The notes under the pieces were generated by a model that saw only the letters and a list, made by a program, of their open reading frames with translations, made no database searches and was not told the origin of the DNA. A program made the position numbers and the translations under genes. Below are positions 1 to 5,519 of a stretch of 9,599 nucleotides of DNA, piece after piece. The DNA is from an uncultured Eubacteriales bacterium (GTDB lineage: Bacteria > Bacillota > Clostridia > Oscillospirales > Oscillospiraceae), in contig CABSBF010000068.1 of the NCBI GenBank assembly GCA_902475855.1, positions 1-9,599 on the forward strand, in the 5' to 3' direction. Every line of letters begins with the position of its first letter. Positions within the stretch are counted from its first letter, which is position 1.

Positions 1-20
1 CATAGCTAAAGCTTTTTGGA

Positions 21-47
21 ACCACCGGCACTGCCGGTGGTTTTCTT
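21..47 (+). terminator. Rho-independent terminator of an unseen gene to the left
   Basis: A perfect 10-bp inverted repeat (ACCACCGGCA at 21-30, TGCCGGTGGT at 32-41) is followed by TTTTCTT. In the folded RNA the innermost bases would form the loop. The T-tract lies only on the plus-strand side, so it should end a rightward transcript whose gene lies before the window. A TAA at 7-9 could be that gene's stop codon, but this cannot be verified. Confidence 0.8.
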
Positions 48-52
48 GCTAC

Positions 53-90
53 AAGAAAAGCGTTCTCCGCGACAGAGCCGCAGAGAACGC
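53..90 (-). terminator. Minus-strand terminator, distal of two
   Basis: Read on the minus strand, GCGTTCTC (90-83) pairs with GAGAACGC (67-60), and an inner GCG/CGC pairing extends the stem around a loop of about 7 nt. TTTTCTT follows. It faces the plus-strand terminator at 21-47, and the two U-tracts form an inverted repeat, TTTTCTTG at 41-48 and CAAGAAAA at 52-59. It would end transcripts from the 21-codon ORF and any read-through from the methyltransferase gene. Confidence 0.65.
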
Positions 91-92
91 GC

Positions 93-119
93 AAAAAAAC
101 CGTAGAATGCCTACTCCGG
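93..119 (-). terminator. Minus-strand terminator, proximal and weak
   Basis: On the minus strand, GTAG (114-111) pairs with CTAC (105-102) around a 5-nt loop. A CC/GG pair extends the stem across a 3-nt bulge, and seven T residues follow (99-93). The stem is short, so it may terminate only in part. It overlaps the stop codon of the 21-codon ORF, which ends at 111. Confidence 0.4.
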
Positions 120-176
120 ATGGCGCGCAGAGCTCCCTGCGGGAACGATCTGAAACGATATAAATCTGTTTTTCAT
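111..176 (-). CDS. Possible 21-residue small protein or leader peptide
   Basis: A short ORF reads MKNRFISFQIVPAGSSARHPE and ends in TAG. I do not recognise the peptide. What supports it is its surroundings: AAAGGAGGC at 192-184 lies 8 nt before the ATG, a near-consensus promoter lies just upstream, and terminator-like hairpins follow directly. No membrane segment or signal peptide is apparent. It could be a real small protein, a regulatory leader peptide whose translation affects the overlapping hairpin, or a chance ORF inside a small RNA of roughly 110-150 nt. The methyltransferase gene ends only 75 nt upstream on the same strand with no terminator between, so it could also be cotranscribed with that gene. 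Confidence 0.45.
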   Translation of the reverse strand: MKNRFISFQIVPAGSSARHPE

Positions 177-211
177 GCTGCACGCCTCCTTTGCGTCAAA
201 TTTCACCCTCT

Positions 212-240
212 ACTATAGGGAATTTGCCGTGGTTTGTCAA
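212..240 (-). promoter_or_regulatory. Strong SigA-type promoter for the 21-codon unit
   Basis: On the minus strand, TTGACA (240-235), a 17-bp spacer and TATAGT (217-212) match the housekeeping consensus almost fully. Transcription should begin near 205, about 30 nt before the small ATG. The -35 box begins 11 nt after the stop codon of the methyltransferase gene. A promoter this good serving only a 21-codon ORF is the main reason to take that unit seriously. Confidence 0.75.
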
Positions 241-250
241 TAGAAAACCC

Positions 251-1156
251 TCAAATTTCCCGTGCGGAAACGGCCTCGCCCGGACGGGAGCGCTCCAGCA
301 CCGCACGCAGGGCAGCAATGTAGGCAGGAGTCGTGCCGCAGCAGCCGCCGATCAGGTCTGCGCCGAGCGTGTGCAGCGCAAGCATATGCTGCGCGAATTC
401 CTCCGGCCCCATGGGATAGACCGCCGTGCCGTCGTCCGCGATGACGGGCATTCCGGCGTTGGGCTTGATGAGAAGCGGCACGTGCGCGGCGGCCTTCATA
501 TTCTTCACCAGACTGGCAAGGTGCTCCGGGCCGAAGGAGCAGTTGACGCCCACCGCCGCTGCGCCCAGCTCCTGAAGTGTCCGAACCGCCTCGACGCAGT
601 TGCCGCCGAAATAGACGGCTCCGTCTGCCTGCACGGTCAGGCTGCACAGGACGGGAAGCGCACACACGCTCTGCGCCGCGTCCAGCGCGACGGCCGCCTC
701 GTCTATGCCCAGAAGCGTTTCCGCGACAATGAAATCCGCGCCCGCCTCGGCCATTGCGGAGATCTGCTCGGCGTAGAGGTCAAACAGCTCCGACGGACAC
801 ATCGCGCCGTCGGGCTTCAGAGGAACGCCCGTGGTCGTCAGGTCGCCCGCGACCAGTGCGCGGCCGTCCGCGGCCTCCCGGCTGAGCGCCACGAGCGCGC
901 GGTTCATTTCCCGGACGTTTTTCTCCAGCCCGAAGCGCTTCAGCGCGTGGCGGTTGGCGGAGAAGGTCGGCGCGTACAGGATCTGCGTCCCGGCTGCGAC
1001 ATAGTCGCGCTGAAGGCCGAGCAGCGCCTGCGGATGCTCCAGCACCCACTGCTCCGTGCATACGCCGCGCGGCATCCCGCGGGCCATCAGGTTTGAGCCG
1101 GTCGCGCCGTCAAGCAGGACCGGCTTTTTCATGGCGGAGAATTCCTCTTTTGTCAC
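251..1156 (-). CDS. Homocysteine S-methyltransferase family protein (stand-alone MetH-like domain)
   Basis: This 301-residue cytosolic enzyme should transfer a methyl group to homocysteine to make methionine, using a zinc-bound thiolate. The N-terminal DGATGSNL (16-23) is the family signature. The three zinc-binding cysteines are visible: C206 in VNCSFGP, and C272 and C273 in GGCCGTTP. The IKPNAGMP stretch near 230 resembles the homocysteine module of cobalamin-dependent MetH and YitJ more than a generic MmuM. The length fits that single module: no folate, cobalamin or reactivation domain follows. It may therefore work with a corrinoid protein encoded elsewhere (split MetH) or use S-methylmethionine. 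I take the GTG at 1156, preceded by GAGGGG at 7 nt. An ATG at 1132 (residue 9), with AGAGGA upstream, is an equally possible start. Its own promoter lies at 1186-1214. Confidence 0.9.
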   Translation of the reverse strand: MTKEEFSAMKKPVLLDGATGSNLMARGMPRGVCTEQWVLEHPQALLGLQRDYVAAGTQILYAPTFSANRHALKRFGLEKNVREMNRALVALSREAADGRALVAGDLTTTGVPLKPDGAMCPSELFDLYAEQISAMAEAGADFIVAETLLGIDEAAVALDAAQSVCALPVLCSLTVQADGAVYFGGNCVEAVRTLQELGAAAVGVNCSFGPEHLASLVKNMKAAAHVPLLIKPNAGMPVIADDGTAVYPMGPEEFAQHMLALHTLGADLIGGCCGTTPAYIAALRAVLERSRPGEAVSAREI

Positions 1157-1185
1157 GTTTTTCCCCTCGCTTCGCTTTTTGCTTT

Positions 1186-1214
1186 ATTGTACCCGCTTTT
1201 TTGCCGCATTGCAA
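1186..1214 (-). promoter_or_regulatory. Promoter of the homocysteine methyltransferase gene
   Basis: On the minus strand, TTGCAA (1214-1209), a 17-bp spacer and TACAAT (1191-1186) form a good SigA-type promoter. The expected transcription start is near 1179, leaving a leader of only about 20-25 nt before the GTG. No room remains for an S-box or other methionine riboswitch. Confidence 0.65.
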
Positions 1215-1217
1215 CGG

Positions 1218-1246
1218 TTGAATTCTTATGTAAAATCTGCTAGAAT
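1218..1246 (+). promoter_or_regulatory. Promoter of the M29 aminopeptidase gene
   Basis: TTGAAT (1218-1223), a 17-bp spacer and TAGAAT (1241-1246) form a SigA-type promoter with an expected start near 1253. Its -35 box lies 3 bp from the -35 box of the divergent methyltransferase promoter, so the two polymerase sites would sit back to back. Confidence 0.65.
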
Positions 1247-1275
1247 GGAGAAAAAATCGCAGGAGGCGTATGAAT

Positions 1276-2499
1276 ATGAAGAAAACCGTACTGCGCAAGT
1301 ATGCGCACCTGATCGCTACCGTCGGCATCAACGTCCAGAAGGGGCAGGAAGTCTTTGTTTCGGCGGAACTGGATCAGCCGGAGTTTGTGAAAATGGTCGT
1401 CGAGGAGTGCTACCGCGCTGGCGCGAAGCGCGTCGTCGTAGACTGGGACTACCAGCCGCTGACCAAGCTGCATCTGCGCTGGCGCAGCCAGAAGAACCTC
1501 TCCGCGCTGGAAAACTGGGAGGAAGCGCGCTGGCAGCACTATGTGGACGAGATCCCCTGCCGCATCTATCTGATCTCCGAGGATCCGGACGGTCTGAAGG
1601 GCATCAATCAGGAAAAGCTGGCCAAAGCGCAGCAGGCGAAGTACAAGGTCATCCGTCCCTACCGCGACCAGATCGAAAACAAATATCAGTGGTGCATCGC
1701 CGCCGTGCCGGGTGCGGCATGGGCGAAAAAGCTCTTCCCGGAGCTGCCGAAGGGGCAGGCCATCGAGAAGCTGTGGCAGGCCATCCTCACCGCCTCCCGC
1801 GTCACGGACGACCCCGTGCAGGCATGGAAGGAGCACAATGAGGATCTGGCCGCCCGCTGCGCCTACCTCAACGCCCTGAACATCGAAACGCTGGAATATC
1901 ACAGCGCCAACGGCACGGATTTCCGCGTGGGCATGATCCCCGAGGCCGAATTCAAGGGCGGCGGGGAAAATTCCCTGCTCGGTCACTATTTCAATCCGAA
2001 CATCCCCTCCGAGGAGGTCTTCATCTCCCCGAAGCGCGGCGTTGCAGAAGGTATCGTGTATTCGACCAAGCCGCTTTCCTATCAGGGGCAGCTCATCGAG
2101 AATTTCTCCGTCCGCTTTGAAAACGGCAAGGCCGTCGAGGTTCATGCGGAGAAGAACGAGGAGCTTCTGAAAAAGATGATCTCCATGGACGAGGGCGCGG
2201 CCTATCTGGGCGAGTGCGCACTGGTTCCCTACGATTCTCCCATCCAGAACACGGGGCTTCTGTTCATGGAAACACTGTTCGACGAGAACGCCGCCTGCCA
2301 TCTGGCGCTGGGCATGGGCTTTGCGGACACAATCAAGCATTTTGAGAACTACAGCCTCGACGAGTGCCGCGCCATGGGCATCAACGACTCCATGATCCAT
2401 GTGGACTTCATGATCGGCGCCGCCGACCTGGACATCGACGCGCATACGCGCGACGGCCGCACCGTGCCGATCTTCCGCAAGGGCAACTGGGCATTCTAA
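1276..2499 (+). CDS. Aminopeptidase, M29 family (AmpS/AmpT-like)
   Basis: This metallo-aminopeptidase of 407 residues removes N-terminal amino acids from peptides in the cytosol; the length is normal for the family. The metal-binding residues known for M29 enzymes are all visible (numbered from this start): the Glu pair in NIPSEEVF (247-248), E313 in LGECALV, H341 in ACHLALG, and H375 with D377 in IHVDFMIG. The C-terminal half is the catalytic part; the N-terminal half is typical of the family. Two in-frame ATGs compete. The one at 1270 is only 3 nt after AGGAGG (1261-1266), whereas 1276 has a 9-nt spacing and is preferred. The gene is monocistronic: own promoter upstream, own terminator at 2538-2570. 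It is divergent from the methyltransferase gene, with no clear functional link. Confidence 0.93.
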   Translation: MKKTVLRKYAHLIATVGINVQKGQEVFVSAELDQPEFVKMVVEECYRAGAKRVVVDWDYQPLTKLHLRWRSQKNLSALENWEEARWQHYVDEIPCRIYLISEDPDGLKGINQEKLAKAQQAKYKVIRPYRDQIENKYQWCIAAVPGAAWAKKLFPELPKGQAIEKLWQAILTASRVTDDPVQAWKEHNEDLAARCAYLNALNIETLEYHSANGTDFRVGMIPEAEFKGGGENSLLGHYFNPNIPSEEVFISPKRGVAEGIVYSTKPLSYQGQLIENFSVRFENGKAVEVHAEKNEELLKKMISMDEGAAYLGECALVPYDSPIQNTGLLFMETLFDENAACHLALGMGFADTIKHFENYSLDECRAMGINDSMIHVDFMIGAADLDIDAHTRDGRTVPIFRKGNWAF

Positions 2500-2537
2500 G
2501 CCCTTTTCCCGCGGGCGCGGGCAAACGGAACAAAAAG

Positions 2538-2570
2538 CTGCTGCATTTGTAAAAATGCGGCAGTTTTTTT
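2538..2570 (+). terminator. Terminator of the aminopeptidase gene
   Basis: An 11-bp stem, CTGCTGCATTT (2538-2548) with AAATGCGGCAG (2553-2563) including one T-G wobble, closes a GTAA tetraloop. Seven T residues follow (2564-2570). It lies 38 nt after the stop codon and separates this gene from the six-gene operon. Confidence 0.9.
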
Positions 2571-2600
2571 CGCCGCACGGGAAAGCGGCCCCGGCGCGGC

Positions 2601-2629
2601 TTGTCATTTTCCTGCCTGTGTGGTATACT
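2601..2629 (+). promoter_or_regulatory. Promoter of the six-gene operon
   Basis: TTGTCA (2601-2606), a 17-bp spacer and TATACT (2624-2629) match the SigA consensus well. Transcription should start near 2636, about 25 nt before the first start codon. I see no other terminator or convincing promoter until 8155, so this probably drives all six genes. Confidence 0.75.
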
Positions 2630-2660
2630 ATTATAATAATTTGAGCATAGATCGGAGGAA

Positions 2661-3590
2661 ATGTTCTTGCAATTCCTGTATTTTCTGGAATCCATCCGCA
2701 ATCCGGTGCTGGATGTGATCATGCAGTTTTTCACGGAACTGGGCAGCGAGGCGCTGTTTTTGGTGCTGGCGCTGGTCATTTTCTGGTGCGTCAGCAAGGA
2801 AGAGGGCTATTATCTGCTCTTCATCGGCTTCCTCGGCACGATTGTCAACCAGTTCCTGAAGCTGATGTTTCGGATTCCCCGCCCGTGGATCAAGGATCCG
2901 AAGTTTACCATCGTCGAAAGCGCCCGCGCCGACGCAACGGGCTACTCCTTCCCCTCCGGCCACACGCAGAATGTCGTCGGCACGCTGGGCGGCATCGCCC
3001 GCTGGCAGAAGCAGAAATGGCTGCGCATCGCCTGCATCGCCGCGCTGCTGCTGACCTCCTTCTCCCGGATGTATCTGGGTGTACACACGCCGCTGGACGT
3101 GGGCGTTTCCTTTGGCGTCGCAGTCGTTCTGATCTTTGCGCTGTATCCGCTTGTGCGCTATGCGGCGCAGTCGCCGAAGCGGATGTACGTCCTTCTGGGC
3201 GTGATGACAGCCATCTCCCTTTGTTTCGTGCTGTATGCCAATCACGCTGCTTTCCCCGCGGACATCGACGCGGAGAACCTCACCCACGGGCGGAAAAACA
3301 GCTACTCCCTGCTGGGAGCGCTGCTCGGCTTCTGCGTGGCCTACGGCATCGAGCGCCGCTATGTCCGCTTTGACACCAAGGCCGTCTGGTGGGCGCAGAT
3401 CCTCAAGGTGGTGCTGGGCCTTGCGGTGGTGCTGCTCGTCAAGGAAGGGCTGAAGCTCTTCTTCAGCGCCCTCGGCTTTACATGGCTCGGCACCAATGCC
3501 ATCCGCTATTTTGCCGTCGTGCTGGCGGCAGCCGCCGCCTGGCCGCTGAGCTTCCGCTTCTTTGCGCGGCTGGGGAAGAAAGCACAATGA
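2661..3590 (+). CDS. PAP2-family membrane phosphatase
   Basis: This polytopic membrane protein of 309 residues belongs to the type 2 phosphatidic acid phosphatase superfamily, which dephosphorylates lipid phosphates such as phosphatidic acid or undecaprenyl pyrophosphate on the outer face of the membrane. All three catalytic motifs are intact: K67-x6-RP (KLMFRIPRP), PSGH at 98-101, and SR-x5-H-x3-D at 135-146 (S135, R136, H142, D146). H142 should be the nucleophile and H101 the acid/base residue. Hydrophobic segments before, between and after these motifs fit about six to eight membrane helices. The C-terminal third (about 175-309) extends beyond the minimal PAP2 core. The actual lipid substrate cannot be told from sequence. 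The ATG at 2661 is only 2 nt after GGAGG (2654-2658); a TTG at 2667 (8-nt spacing) is a credible alternative start. It is the first gene of the operon. Confidence 0.9.
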   Translation: MFLQFLYFLESIRNPVLDVIMQFFTELGSEALFLVLALVIFWCVSKEEGYYLLFIGFLGTIVNQFLKLMFRIPRPWIKDPKFTIVESARADATGYSFPSGHTQNVVGTLGGIARWQKQKWLRIACIAALLLTSFSRMYLGVHTPLDVGVSFGVAVVLIFALYPLVRYAAQSPKRMYVLLGVMTAISLCFVLYANHAAFPADIDAENLTHGRKNSYSLLGALLGFCVAYGIERRYVRFDTKAVWWAQILKVVLGLAVVLLVKEGLKLFFSALGFTWLGTNAIRYFAVVLAAAAAWPLSFRFFARLGKKAQ

Positions 3591-4534
3591 AGGCGGTCTG
3601 GATTGTCCTGATCTGCCTCGGCGCCCTGCTTTTGGTGCTGCTGCTCGCGTCGCATCTCATCATGCGCTATGCCTGCCGGCGCGGGCGCACGCTGGGGACG
3701 GACATCGACCGCACTCTGCGCCATTCCTCCTTCCGCCGCTACCGGGAGGAGATCGTCCGTGCGCAGCAGTGGCTGAGTACGCAGCCGGCAGAGGAGATTT
3801 TCGTGACCTCCTACGACGGCCTGCGCCTGCGGGCGCGCTATCTCCCCTGTGAGAACGCCCGCGCGACGCTGCTGCTGTTTCACGGCTGGCGCAGCTATCC
3901 GGAGGTGGATTTCGGCGCTGCGCTGCCCTTTTATCAGTCCCTCGGGCTGAACATTCTGCTCCCGGACGAGCGCGCGCAGGGCGAATCGGAGGGAAAATTC
4001 ATCACCTTCGGTGTGCGCGAGCGCCGCGACGTGCACACATGGACGCGCTGGTGTTCCGAACGCTGCGGAGCGGCGTTTCCCCTGCTGCTGGGCGGGCTTT
4101 CCATGGGCGCGGCAACGGTGCTCATGGCCTGCGGCGAGCCCTTCGCGGAAAATGTGCGCGGCGTGATCGCAGACTGCGGCTTCACCTCGCCCTGGGATAT
4201 CATCGGCAAATGCGGCCGGGATTTCCATGTTCCGTCGTGGCTGCTGCTGCCGCCGGTCGATTTGCAGACGAGCCTGTTCGCCGGCTTTTCCCTGAGGGAA
4301 TATTCCACGCTGGACGCGATGAAAACGACAAAGATCCCGACCTTCCTCGCCCACGGGGAGAAGGACACCTTCGTCCCCTGCGAGATGTCAAAGCAGAACT
4401 ACGCGGCCTGCGCCGCAAAGGATAAAACGCTCCTTCTGACGCCGGAGGCCGGCCACGGCCAGAGCTATCTGAAGCAGCGGGAGCGCTATCAGAACGCCGT
4501 TCGCGCCTTTATCGGGCGCTGTCTGGGAGGCTGA
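3587..4534 (+). CDS. Membrane-anchored alpha/beta hydrolase
   Basis: This protein of 315 residues has an N-terminal hydrophobic helix (about 4-25) followed by Arg-rich residues, so it is probably a signal anchor. An alpha/beta hydrolase fold follows. The oxyanion-region HG is at 99-100 (LLLFHGW), the nucleophile S172 sits in GLSMGA, D260 lies in HGEKDTFVP and H290 in AGHGQSY, which completes the catalytic triad. Relatives are annotated as serine aminopeptidase S33-like or BAAT/acyl hydrolase-like enzymes; the substrate is unknown. The ATG overlaps the PAP2 stop codon (ATGA, 3587-3590) with only a weak GGGGAAG before it, so translation is likely coupled. The reading frame stays open upstream to 3389, but that part lies inside the PAP2 gene and is unlikely to be used. 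Pairing with a PAP2 enzyme hints at lipid or envelope metabolism; that is inference. Confidence 0.85.
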   Translation: MKAVWIVLICLGALLLVLLLASHLIMRYACRRGRTLGTDIDRTLRHSSFRRYREEIVRAQQWLSTQPAEEIFVTSYDGLRLRARYLPCENARATLLLFHGWRSYPEVDFGAALPFYQSLGLNILLPDERAQGESEGKFITFGVRERRDVHTWTRWCSERCGAAFPLLLGGLSMGAATVLMACGEPFAENVRGVIADCGFTSPWDIIGKCGRDFHVPSWLLLPPVDLQTSLFAGFSLREYSTLDAMKTTKIPTFLAHGEKDTFVPCEMSKQNYAACAAKDKTLLLTPEAGHGQSYLKQRERYQNAVRAFIGRCLGG

Positions 4535-4537
4535 AGG

Positions 4538-5092
4538 ATGAATTACGCTGCAATTAAGACTTATGACATTGCGAACGGACCCGGGGTGCGCACCTCGGTG
4601 TTCGTCTCCGGCTGCACGCGCCACTGCAAGGAGTGCTTCCAGCCGCAGACCTGGGACTTTGGCTACGGTGAGCCCCTGACGCAGGAGGTGCTGGACGGCA
4701 TCCTCAAAACGCTGGAGCCGCCGCATATCGCAGGCCTGACCGTCCTCGGCGGCGAGCCCTTTGAGCCGAAGAATCAGGCGGACGTGGCGGAACTGCTGCG
4801 GCAGGTGCGCACGCGCTTTCCGGAAAAGAGCCTTTGGGCCTTCACGGGTTACCTGCTCGATGACGAGCTGCTGGCGGGCAAGGTGGGCGACGCCGCGCGT
4901 GTGCGGGAGATGCTCTCCTATCTGGACGTCCTCGTGGACGGCCCCTTTATGATCGAAAAAAAGGATCTGGCGCTGCGCTTCCGCGGCTCATCCAACCAGC
5001 GCCTGATCGACATACCGAAAACACTTGCCGCCGGGTCGGTCGTCCTCTGGGACGACGGCTGGCGGCGCGGAGGAAGCCATGCAAGAAATTAA
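4538..5092 (+). CDS. nrdG: Anaerobic ribonucleotide reductase-activating protein NrdG
   Basis: This radical SAM activase of 184 residues installs the glycyl radical on the oxygen-sensitive ribonucleotide reductase NrdD, which makes deoxyribonucleotides without oxygen. The 4Fe-4S cluster motif is C26-x3-C30-x2-C33 (CTRHCKEC). GGEP at 71-74 is the SAM-binding signature of the superfamily, and the C-terminal SSNQRLIDIPKT is typical of NrdG. The length is normal for this compact activase. The ribosome binding site GGAGG (4526-4530) lies inside the end of the hydrolase gene, 7 nt from the ATG, and the intergenic gap is 3 nt. The partner nrdD usually sits directly upstream, but here the upstream genes are a hydrolase and a PAP2 protein, so nrdD must lie outside the window. 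The stop codon overlaps dut by 14 nt. Confidence 0.93.
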   Translation: MNYAAIKTYDIANGPGVRTSVFVSGCTRHCKECFQPQTWDFGYGEPLTQEVLDGILKTLEPPHIAGLTVLGGEPFEPKNQADVAELLRQVRTRFPEKSLWAFTGYLLDDELLAGKVGDAARVREMLSYLDVLVDGPFMIEKKDLALRFRGSSNQRLIDIPKTLAAGSVVLWDDGWRRGGSHARN

Positions 5093-5519
5093 CGTTAAAA
5101 AGCTCCGTCCCGACGCGCAGCTTCCGGCCTACGGCACGGAATTCTCCGCGGGCGCGGATCTGCGCGCCTGCCTGGACGCGCCCCTCACGCTCAAGCCGGG
5201 CGAAACGAAGCTCATCTCCATCGGCATCGCCATGGAGATCCCCGCAGGCTATGCCGGACTGGTCTTTGCCCGCAGCGGGCTTGCAACCAAGCGCGGCCTT
5301 GCGCCGGCCAACAAGGTCGGCGTGATCGACCCGGACTACCGGGGCGAATTCTTCGTGCCCCTGCGCAATGAGAGCGCCGTCCCGCAGACGATAGAGCCGG
5401 GCGAGCGCATCGCGCAGATGATCCTCACGCCCTTTCTGACGGCGCGGTTCATCGAGGCCGAAACCCTGTCCGAGACCGTGCGCGGCGAGGGCGGCTTCGG
5501 CTCCACGGGGACGAAATGA
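5079..5519 (+). CDS. dut: Deoxyuridine 5'-triphosphate nucleotidohydrolase (dUTPase)
   Basis: This trimeric cytosolic enzyme of 146 residues hydrolyses dUTP to dUMP and pyrophosphate, keeping uracil out of DNA and supplying dUMP for thymidylate synthesis. All five conserved motifs are present and in order: AGADLRA (24-30), FARSGLA (63-69), NKVGVIDPDYRGEF (78-91, with the catalytic-region D84 and the uracil-contacting Y87), GERIAQM (108-114), and the glycine-rich RGEGGFGSTG (135-144). Length and motif spacing are standard for a cellular dUTPase. The start is the ATG at 5079, with GGAGG (5069-5073) 5 nt before it. The longer open frame from 5025 is inside nrdG and lacks support. It overlaps nrdG by 14 nt, and its stop overlaps the next ATG (ATGA), so the neighbours are translationally linked. 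nrdG and dut both serve DNA precursor supply. Confidence 0.96.
   Translation: MQEINVKKLRPDAQLPAYGTEFSAGADLRACLDAPLTLKPGETKLISIGIAMEIPAGYAGLVFARSGLATKRGLAPANKVGVIDPDYRGEFFVPLRNESAVPQTIEPGERIAQMILTPFLTARFIEAETLSETVRGEGGFGSTGTK

Noticed and set aside
191..1096. Plus-strand open frame of 301 codons opposite the methyltransferase gene
   Set aside because: The translation is Arg/His/Gln-rich without domains, and the start lies in the promoter and leader of the small minus-strand unit. The opposite strand carries the conserved enzyme.
1157..1185. Possible methionine or cobalamin riboswitch before the methyltransferase gene
   Set aside because: The predicted leader is only about 20-25 nt, too short for an S-box or cobalamin riboswitch, and no typical conserved elements are present.
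2500..2600. Additional small GC-rich hairpins around the aminopeptidase terminator
   Set aside because: Short stems such as GCCGC/GCGGC near 2572-2589 are expected by chance in GC-rich DNA and have no T-tract or clear role.
1240..2607. Minus-strand open frame of 455 codons opposite the aminopeptidase gene
   Set aside because: The plus strand holds a complete M29 enzyme with all metal ligands and its own promoter and terminator. The minus frame lacks family features and runs through the other gene's promoter and terminator.
2631..4368. Several minus-strand frames opposite the PAP2 and hydrolase genes
   Set aside because: All mirror well-supported plus-strand genes, have no promoter or ribosome binding site worth naming, and show no conserved motif.
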